A stretch of DNA of 9,618 bases from Dokdonella_A sp036518555 (GTDB lineage: Bacteria > Pseudomonadota > Gammaproteobacteria > Xanthomonadales > Rhodanobacteraceae). The stretch is taken from positions 1-9,618 of the forward strand of contig NZ_DATDMY010000311.1 of assembly GCF_036518555.1 (NCBI RefSeq). Reading direction: 5' to 3'. The notes under the pieces were generated by a model. The model made no database searches and had not been told where the DNA came from. It worked only from the letters and a program-made list of their open reading frames with translations. Made by a program: the position numbers and the translations under genes. Position 1 is the stretch's first letter, and every line of letters starts with the position of its first letter. This document shows positions 5,940 to 9,618 of the stretch, in pieces.

Positions 5940-6525
5940 CGCGCACCTCCTGCGATCCACCCGCGTCGTCGTTGAGTCGCTTCAACGCGCGCGCAAGGAT
6001 CGATTTCGAATAGCTCTCGCTTTGGCCGAACAGCTCCGCCAGTTCCTTGTGCGTGTAGCCCTCGACCTCGTGCAGCACGACCACCGCGCGCGCGCGCGGA
6101 GGCAGCCGCATCAGCAACGACCAGGCGTCCACGCCGTCCTCCGCGTCCGCGGCAAGTGCCGGCATCGCCTCGAACAGCGATTCGGCGTCGTCGCCGTGGA
6201 AGCGCTGCCGCGAGCGCAGCACGTCGATCGTCGCGTTCGCGGTCAGCCGCTTGAGCCATGCGCCGAACGGCGCGTCGCCGCGGAAGCTGCGCAAGGTCGC
6301 GAACATCTTGAGGAACACGTCCTGCACGATGTCCTCGGCGGCCGCGGGCTCGCCCAGCACGCGCAGCGCGAGCGTGTAGCAAGCCGCACCGAAGCGCTCG
6401 TAGATCGCCGCGAAGGCGGTCATGTCGCCCCGCCGCGCGCGTTCCAGGGTCACCCGATCGAGCGCCTGACCGAAGCCCGAGCCCGAAGGTACCGCGTCCA
6501 CGTAGTAGGTCTGTCCGTCTGCCAT
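5929..6525 (-). CDS. ECF-type RNA polymerase sigma factor
   Basis: The 198-residue sigma-70-family protein has only the two domains typical of extracytoplasmic-function sigma factors. Region 2 is at about 27-107 (DMTAFAAIYERFGAACY, core-binding AAAEDIVQDVFLKMFATL, and FGAWLKRLTANATIDVLRSR for -10 recognition). Region 4 is at about 135-186 (LPPRARAVVVLHEVEGYTHK, LAELFGQSESYSKSILARA, the -35-binding helix-turn-helix). ECF factors are usually held inactive by a co-encoded membrane anti-sigma and released by an envelope signal; the overlapping downstream gene fits that. The start ATG 6525 gives a natural N-terminus (MADGQTYYVD), although only a weak GAG ribosome site precedes it; in-frame sequence further upstream runs into the preceding gene. 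It starts 47 bases after the phosphopantetheinyl transferase stop. I cannot assign the ECF group. Confidence 0.9.
   Translation of the reverse strand: MADGQTYYVDAVPSGSGFGQALDRVTLERARRGDMTAFAAIYERFGAACYTLALRVLGEPAAAEDIVQDVFLKMFATLRSFRGDAPFGAWLKRLTANATIDVLRSRQRFHGDDAESLFEAMPALAADAEDGVDAWSLLMRLPPRARAVVVLHEVEGYTHKELAELFGQSESYSKSILARALKRLNDDAGGSQEVRDAT
5946..5951 (-). promoter_or_regulatory. Consensus ribosome binding site inside the sigma gene
   Basis: On the minus strand AGGAGG is followed by TGCGCG and the ATG at 5939. It lies wholly within the last codons of the sigma gene, whose stop (5929-5931) comes after the anti-sigma start. The overlap plus a consensus site suggests balanced, coupled translation of the two proteins. 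Confidence 0.85.
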
Positions 6526-6572
6526 CTGACTCGAAGGACGGTCCACCGCGCCGGAACGTCGCGACGGGGCAT

Positions 6573-7238
6573 TCACGACAGTCGCAGGTGCTGCAGGCTG
6601 CGCGGCCCGCCTCGCCAGGCCACGCAGCCCACGACCCCCGTCTTCGGCTCGAACGATCGCAGCTGCCACTCCACAGGTTGCCCGGCCTCGGCGCCCACAT
6701 CCAGGAGACGCTCGATACGCCCGTCGTCCTTCAACTCGAACTCGATGCGATCGAGCCCGAAACCCAGGCCGTCGCCAAGCGCCTTCAACACCGCCTCCTT
6801 GTGCGTCCACAGTCGCAGAAACGCGGCCTGTCGCAGGCTCGCTTCGACCCGGCCGAGTGCGGCGGTCTCGCGCGCGCCGAAGAAGCGCGCGGCGATGCCG
6901 TCCACGCCGATGCGACGCTCGAGCGGCTCGATATCGATGCCGAGCGGCTGGTTGCGCGCGAACGCCAATGCGACGAGCGATCCCGCATGGCTCAGGTTGA
7001 AGTCGAGCCAAGGCAACGACGGCACGAACGGCTTGCCGCGCTCGCCCGACGCGATCGCCGGTACGACGGCGGTTCCGGCGTAGCCGCGCAGGAGCCGCTC
7101 CAGCAACGCCCTCGCCGCGTCGCGGACCGCACGTGGCCGCGCCTCGCCCGTGTCCTCCACCCACACATGCACCTCGTCGCCTGCGAGTGGCGGCGGTGCA
7201 GGCAAAGCGCGGCAAGTGTCGGCATCGATCGATCGCAT
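6573..7238 (-). CDS. 4'-phosphopantetheinyl transferase, Sfp type
   Basis: It transfers the phosphopantetheine arm of coenzyme A to a serine of acyl- or peptidyl-carrier proteins, in the cytoplasm. The 221-residue length fits the Sfp/HetI class (pseudodimer, about 220-240), not the short AcpS class. Motifs occur in order: GERGKPFV (66-72), FNLSHAGSLVALA (80-92), GIDIEPLE (100-107) with metal-binding Asp102 and Glu104, and LWTHKEAVLKALGDGL (143-158) with Trp144, Lys147 and Glu148. I chose ATG 7238 because the earlier in-frame Met (7334) would run through the terminator at 7286-7308. No ribosome site is visible upstream. No polyketide or peptide synthetase is in the window, so the substrate is unknown; fatty-acid ACP or a distant cluster are both possible. 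It appears to lead the operon containing the sigma factor. Confidence 0.92.
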   Translation of the reverse strand: MRSIDADTCRALPAPPPLAGDEVHVWVEDTGEARPRAVRDAARALLERLLRGYAGTAVVPAIASGERGKPFVPSLPWLDFNLSHAGSLVALAFARNQPLGIDIEPLERRIGVDGIAARFFGARETAALGRVEASLRQAAFLRLWTHKEAVLKALGDGLGFGLDRIEFELKDDGRIERLLDVGAEAGQPVEWQLRSFEPKTGVVGCVAWRGGPRSLQHLRLS

Positions 7239-7244
7239 GCGAGG

Positions 7245-7273
7245 ATGCTTGGCGCGGCATCGCGCCGCGTCAA
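7245..7273 (-). promoter_or_regulatory. Candidate promoter, possibly for a leaderless transcript
   Basis: On the minus strand TTGACG (7273-7268) is followed after 17 bases by AAGCAT (7250-7245). The expected start of transcription falls at about 7238, the A of the transferase ATG. The -35 match is good and the -10 match weak (3 of 6). The spacer holds a perfect inverted repeat, GGCGCG-GCAT-CGCGCC (7251-7266), which could be an operator or chance. Confidence 0.35.
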
Positions 7274-7285
7274 GTCGCGGCCACG

Positions 7286-7308
7286 AAAAAGGCCGGCTTG
7301 CGCCGGCC
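7286..7308 (-). terminator. Rho-independent terminator after the GlsB/YeaQ gene
   Basis: Read on the minus strand, a perfect 7-base-pair stem (GGCCGGC with GCCGGCC, 7308-7302 and 7297-7291) closes on a GCAA tetraloop and is followed by TTTTT (7290-7286). It begins 22 bases after the stop of the gene at 7331-7588. It uses the same GNRA loop as the exbD terminator. It insulates that gene from the transferase-sigma operon. Confidence 0.9.
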
Positions 7309-7330
7309 CGAATCTCGCGCGTCGCGGGCT

Positions 7331-7588
7331 TCACGCCGTCCGCTTGAACAGTCCGATCAGCACGAGCAGGATGATGGCGCCGATCGCCGCATTGATGATC
7401 GCAGCGACGAGGCCGCCGCCGATCATGAGACCCACGCGAGGCAGCAGGAAGCCCGCGAGGAACGCGCCGACGATGCCGACCACGATATTGCCGACCAGAC
7501 CGAAGCCGTGGCCCTTCACGATCTGTCCCGCCAGCCAGCCGGCGACTGCACCCACGATCAAAAAGACGAGCAGCGATTCAATGGCCAC
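7331..7588 (-). CDS. GlsB/YeaQ/YmgE-family small membrane protein
   Basis: The 85-residue, strongly hydrophobic, Gly-rich protein has three predicted membrane helices, at about 4-22, 34-56 and 58-80. Family features include VGAVAGWLAGQIVKG and LVGNIVVGIVGAFLAGFLL, followed by LMIGGGLVAAIINAAIGAII. The length is normal for the family (about 80-90). These proteins are called transglycosylase-associated or stress-response membrane proteins; their biochemical role is not settled. The start is the GTG at 7588, which has GGGGAG six bases upstream (7595-7600) and gives the usual family N-terminus; an ATG at 7615 would add nine atypical residues. It is terminated separately at 7286-7308. Confidence 0.88.
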   Translation of the reverse strand: MAIESLLVFLIVGAVAGWLAGQIVKGHGFGLVGNIVVGIVGAFLAGFLLPRVGLMIGGGLVAAIINAAIGAIILLVLIGLFKRTA

Positions 7589-7607
7589 GCCAATCTCCCC
7601 GTCAGGA

Positions 7608-7624
7608 CGTCGCACGATGCGACG
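7608..7624 (-). repeat. Hairpin in the leader of the GlsB/YeaQ gene
   Basis: CGTCGCA (7608-7614) and TGCGACG (7618-7624) form a perfect 7-base dyad around CGA. It stands about 7 bases upstream of the GGGGAG ribosome site. It may be a leader hairpin that limits ribosome access, a protein-binding dyad, or chance. Confidence 0.4.
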
Positions 7625-7646
7625 CCCCCATTCTCCGCCAGCGCCG

Positions 7647-7674
7647 GCCGCCGCGCATGATGCACCGCGGCGGC
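7647..7674 (-). repeat. Strong hairpin between two small membrane-protein genes
   Basis: GCCGCCGCG (7647-7655) pairs perfectly with CGCGGCGGC (7666-7674) over 9 bases, with a 10-base loop. It lies 16 bases after the stop of the upstream gene (7691) on the minus strand and lacks a T-run. It could protect or end that transcript without being a canonical terminator. Confidence 0.5.
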
Positions 7675-7690
7675 GCGAGGGCGAGCCGGA

Positions 7691-7981
7691 TCAGCCGGGC
7701 GGCTTCGGCCCTGGCGGCCTCGTCGCGGCGGGCGGCGAGGGCGGGCGCGCCGTTGGTGCGCGGGCGACGGGCTTGCGCATCGCCGCAAGTTCAGAGGGCG
7801 AGGCCATCGCGGTATCCGGCCGCGAGTTCGCCGACACGCGATCGGCCGCGAGCGCAAGCACGAAGCCGATGAACCCGCCGACGCCGAGCAGCAGGCCGAC
7901 GCCGAGCAGGGCCGGGCTACGCGTGGTGAAGACGAACCCGAACCCGGCGAGGGTGGCGGCGAGCATGAACCAGCGGATCAT
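7691..7981 (-). CDS. Two-helix membrane protein with Pro-rich tail, unknown function
   Basis: The 96-residue protein has two membrane helices, at about 3-19 (MLAATLAGFGFVF) and 24-46 (LLGVGLLLGVGGFIGFVLAL). A polar segment follows (ADRVSANSRPDTAMASPSEL) and then a proline-rich basic tail (ARPPSPPAATRPPGPKPPG). I chose ATG 7981 because AGGTG lies a few bases upstream and the protein then begins directly with a membrane helix; the in-frame sequence further upstream is not conserved-looking. I do not recognise a named family, though proteins of this layout occur as hypothetical proteins in Xanthomonads. It is divergent from the DUF4126 gene (117 bases between starts). Confidence 0.7.
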   Translation of the reverse strand: MIRWFMLAATLAGFGFVFTTRSPALLGVGLLLGVGGFIGFVLALAADRVSANSRPDTAMASPSELAAMRKPVARAPTARPPSPPAATRPPGPKPPG

Positions 7982-8045
7982 GAAGCACCTGGAACTGAGG
8001 CAATGGCAAGGCTGCCACGCTAGCAGAAACGGCCCGGCGCGAGGA

Positions 8046-8080
8046 CGTCCGCCGGTCGGACGATCACGGCCGATCACGGC
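8046..8080. repeat. Inverted repeat and tandem 10-base repeat in a divergent intergenic region
   Basis: An inverted repeat CGTCCG-CCGGT-CGGACG occupies 8046-8062. It is followed, sharing two bases, by two perfect tandem copies of CGATCACGGC (8061-8070 and 8071-8080). The 10-base period is about one helical turn, as in operator half-sites bound on one face. The cluster lies in the 117-base gap between divergent start codons, closer to the gene at 8099. No convincing promoter hexamers could be fixed around it. Confidence 0.6.
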
Positions 8081-8098
8081 GTGCACGACGAGACCCCG

Positions 8099-8749
8099 AT
8101 GGCATCGCTCTCCGAGCTTGCGCTAGCGGGCGGCCTCGCCTGGGCCAGCGGCCTGCGCCTCTACGCTGCGATCGTCATCGTAGGCCTGCTCGGTCGCCAC
8201 GGCTATCTGGATCTGCCGCCGCCGCTGCTCGTGCTGCAGCACACCTGGGTGCTCGTGGCCGCGGGCGTCATGGCGGTCGGCGAGTTCCTTGCCGACAAGA
8301 TTCCCGCATTCGACTCGCTCTGGGACGCGCTGCATACGTTCATTCGCATCCCGGCTGGCGCCTTCCTTGCCTGGGGCGCGATGGGTGATGCGACGCCTGC
8401 GGCACAGATGGCCGTCGCGATCGCGGGCGGTTTCGTCGCCGGCGGCACGCACCTTGCGAAGAGCGGCGGTCGCGCCGCGATCAATGCCTCGCCCGAACCG
8501 TTCACCAACTGGGCCGCGAGCGTGAGCGAGGACGGCCTCGTTCTCGCCGGCCTCTGGCTCGCGATCGCGCATCCGCTCGGATTCCTCGTCGCGCTCGCGC
8601 TCTTCCTGGGCATGGTCGCGTGGCTGCTGCCGAAACTGTTCCGCCTCGCGGCGCGGCTGCTGCGTCGGCTCCGAGGCCGCATGGCGCCGGCGCATCGCGA
8701 CGGCAGCAAGCCGGACGTCATCGCGAGCGACGATAGACGCCGCGCATGA
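8099..8749 (+). CDS. DUF4126-family membrane protein
   Basis: The 216-residue integral membrane protein has about five hydrophobic segments: 8-32, 42-62, 84-98, 102-118 and 146-178. Recognisable DUF4126 landmarks are LAWASGLRLYAAIVIVGLLG, EFLADKIPAFDSLWDALHTF (62-81), FVAGGTHLAKSGGRAAIN (112-129), SPEPFTNW (131-138) and SEDGLVLAGLWLAIAHP (143-159). The function is unknown. A basic cytoplasmic tail (about 183-216) carries LLRRLRGRM and DDRRRA. The start is ATG 8099, which gives the family N-terminus; a GTG at 8081 would add six residues, and ribosome sites are weak for both. Its last 32 bases overlap the end of the convergent DUF1579-like gene. Confidence 0.88.
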   Translation: MASLSELALAGGLAWASGLRLYAAIVIVGLLGRHGYLDLPPPLLVLQHTWVLVAAGVMAVGEFLADKIPAFDSLWDALHTFIRIPAGAFLAWGAMGDATPAAQMAVAIAGGFVAGGTHLAKSGGRAAINASPEPFTNWAASVSEDGLVLAGLWLAIAHPLGFLVALALFLGMVAWLLPKLFRLAARLLRRLRGRMAPAHRDGSKPDVIASDDRRRA

Positions 8750-9182
8750 ACTCGACGTAGTCGTCCTGTCCGGCGAAACGGTTCTCGATGCGGAACTCGA
8801 GCGAATCATCATCGAGGGCGAACGCGTAGCGCGCCGCGCCACGCGGCGTGCGCTTCTCCAGCCGCAGGACGTCGCCCCTCCACTGTCCGCGTGCGGGTGG
8901 ATCGGGTGCGAAGCCGAGACTGTCGAACCACCACCAGGCGACGTCGCCGGCCACCGGGTCGACGATGAACACGCCGTGCCCGCGGAACGAGACCCGCCCG
9001 TCCTTCTCTTCCTCGTAATCCTGCAGCAACACCATGCCGTCGACGCCGGGGCGGAACTCGAAACGGCCCTTCGCGGCGCCGCCGGGACCCCAGGGCGAAG
9101 CCGACAGATGCTCGTCACCGGTCCACGTCCCCGCCAGGCGCGCCAGACGCGCATGCTCCGGACCGGGTTTCGGCATGTCCAT
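8718..9182 (-). CDS. DUF1579-like protein, probable lipocalin-type beta barrel
   Basis: The 154-residue soluble protein begins MDMPKPGPEHARLARLAGTW, the usual DUF1579 opening. It continues with family-like strands: RFEFRPGVDGMVLLQDYEEE (40-59), VSFRGHGVFIVDP (64-76), WWWFDSLGF (83-91) and WRGDVLRLEKR (101-111). It ends with the antiparallel pattern ARYAFALDDDSLEFRIEN. The biochemical function is unknown; small beta-barrel proteins of this type often bind hydrophobic ligands, but no ligand can be inferred here. I prefer ATG 9182, which has AGGA nine bases upstream and matches the family start; ATG 9212 (ten more residues) and ATG 9176 are alternatives. It follows the LysR gene after 39 bases on the same strand, so they may be co-transcribed. 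No signal peptide is seen. Confidence 0.75.
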   Translation of the reverse strand: MDMPKPGPEHARLARLAGTWTGDEHLSASPWGPGGAAKGRFEFRPGVDGMVLLQDYEEEKDGRVSFRGHGVFIVDPVAGDVAWWWFDSLGFAPDPPARGQWRGDVLRLEKRTPRGAARYAFALDDDSLEFRIENRFAGQDDYVEFMRGVYRRSR

Positions 9183-9221
9183 CGCGAACGTTCCTGCAAC
9201 AGGGGACGCCATCGTAGCCGC

Positions 9222-9618
9222 TCAACGCTCCGAGTGGCCCGCCTCCCAGTAGTCGCGGCGCGTGAACAGGCCGGGGCGCACGAGGTCGACGAACGCGCGC
9301 GCCGCGCTGCTGAGGTACTTGCCCTTGCGCACGACGACCCCGTAGCTGCGCTGCGGGAAGTACGCGCTCATGTTGCGTACCGCGAGGCGCGACCGATCCT
9401 CGTCGCCGATGCAGATGCCGGTCACGATCGAGACGCCGAGACCGAGCGCGACGTACTGCTTGATGACCTCCCACCCGCCGACCTCGATCGCAACGTGATA
9501 AGGCACCTTGCTGCGCTGGAACACGAGGTCGACCATGCGGTAGGTGGTCAGACGCTGTGGCGGCAGAATCAGCCCATAAGGCGAAATGTCCTCGAGCGAA
9601 ATGTCCGGCTTGTCCGCG
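9222..9618 (-). CDS. LysR-type transcriptional regulator, CysB-like, N-terminus missing
   Basis: The frame is open to the window edge, so the DNA-binding helix-turn-helix and the start lie beyond it; about 131 C-terminal residues remain. They match the effector-binding (periplasmic-binding-like) domain of LysR regulators of the CysB type: DISLEDISPYGLILPP, then TYRMVDLVFQRSKVPYHV, then the hallmark VIKQYVALGLGVSIVTGICI, then YFPQRSYGVVVRKGKYLS. It ends FTRRDYWEAGHSER. CysB-type regulators sense O- or N-acetylserine, sulfate or related metabolites and control sulfur or nitrogen uptake genes; whether that applies here cannot be told from this fragment. A Met at 9536 is internal, because in-frame codons before it continue the domain. 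Confidence 0.88.
   Translation of the reverse strand, partial: ADKPDISLEDISPYGLILPPQRLTTYRMVDLVFQRSKVPYHVAIEVGGWEVIKQYVALGLGVSIVTGICIGDEDRSRLAVRNMSAYFPQRSYGVVVRKGKYLSSAARAFVDLVRPGLFTRRDYWEAGHSER

Noticed and set aside
6557..6566. A 10-base palindrome CGTCGCGACG upstream of the sigma start, as an autoregulatory site
   Set aside because: Self-complementary CG-rich words are frequent in this composition, and no ECF-type GGAAC/CGTC promoter with correct spacing was found on the minus strand.
5632..8126. Two long plus-strand open frames (483 and 512 codons) across the sigma and transferase genes and beyond
   Set aside because: They lie opposite well-supported minus-strand genes, cross two terminators, and have low-complexity Arg/Ala-rich translations.
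8123..9199. A 358-codon minus-strand frame across DUF4126 and the DUF1579-like gene
   Set aside because: It reads antisense to DUF4126 and out of frame through the DUF1579-like gene, with a disordered Arg-rich translation.

Overview
The window is GC-rich, gene-dense bacterial chromosome. Its gene content and protein style point to a gammaproteobacterium of the Xanthomonadales (Lysobacterales): a tonB-exbB-exbD-exbD2 cluster with two ExbD paralogues, a short-type PdxJ with the VNVNK N-terminus and HPRPDQRHI motif, and small membrane proteins of the kind seen in Xanthomonas/Lysobacter relatives. This placement rests on recognition, not on a search, and I would not name a genus. No tRNA, rRNA, insertion sequence, phage gene or CRISPR array was found, and no stretch over 300 bases lacks a gene.

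Layout. (1) 1-3563, plus strand: the 3' part of a TPR protein, a 170-base gap with a three-arm alternative hairpin, then tonB, exbB and exbD in tight succession, ending at a textbook intrinsic terminator (2899-2932). A second exbD follows behind a 286-base gap and probably has its own promoter. These genes encode the inner-membrane motor (ExbB/ExbD) and the periplasm-spanning arm (TonB) that energise TonB-dependent outer-membrane receptors. (2) 3607-7238, minus strand, read from high to low coordinates: an Sfp-type phosphopantetheinyl transferase, an ECF-type sigma factor, an overlapping membrane-anchored protein that is the likely anti-sigma factor, a secreted PDZ-domain protein, and pdxJ (pyridoxine 5'-phosphate synthase). 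Gaps are 47, -11, 22 and 55 bases, so this looks like one transcription unit, with the sigma/anti-sigma/PDZ trio as its core. (3) 7331-7981, minus strand: a GlsB/YeaQ-type small membrane protein with its own terminator, and a two-helix membrane protein with a proline-rich tail. (4) 8099-8749, plus strand: a DUF4126 membrane protein, divergent from region 3 and overlapping tail to tail with region 5. (5) 8718-9618, minus strand: a DUF1579-like protein and, upstream of it, the C-terminal part of a CysB-like LysR regulator cut by the window edge.

Most of the window is ordinary housekeeping and envelope biology. The points most worth a second look are the ECF sigma / zinc-motif-less anti-sigma / periplasmic PDZ module, the transcriptional separation of the two exbD genes, the mutually exclusive hairpins ahead of tonB, and a cluster of repeats in the divergent intergenic region at 8046-8080.
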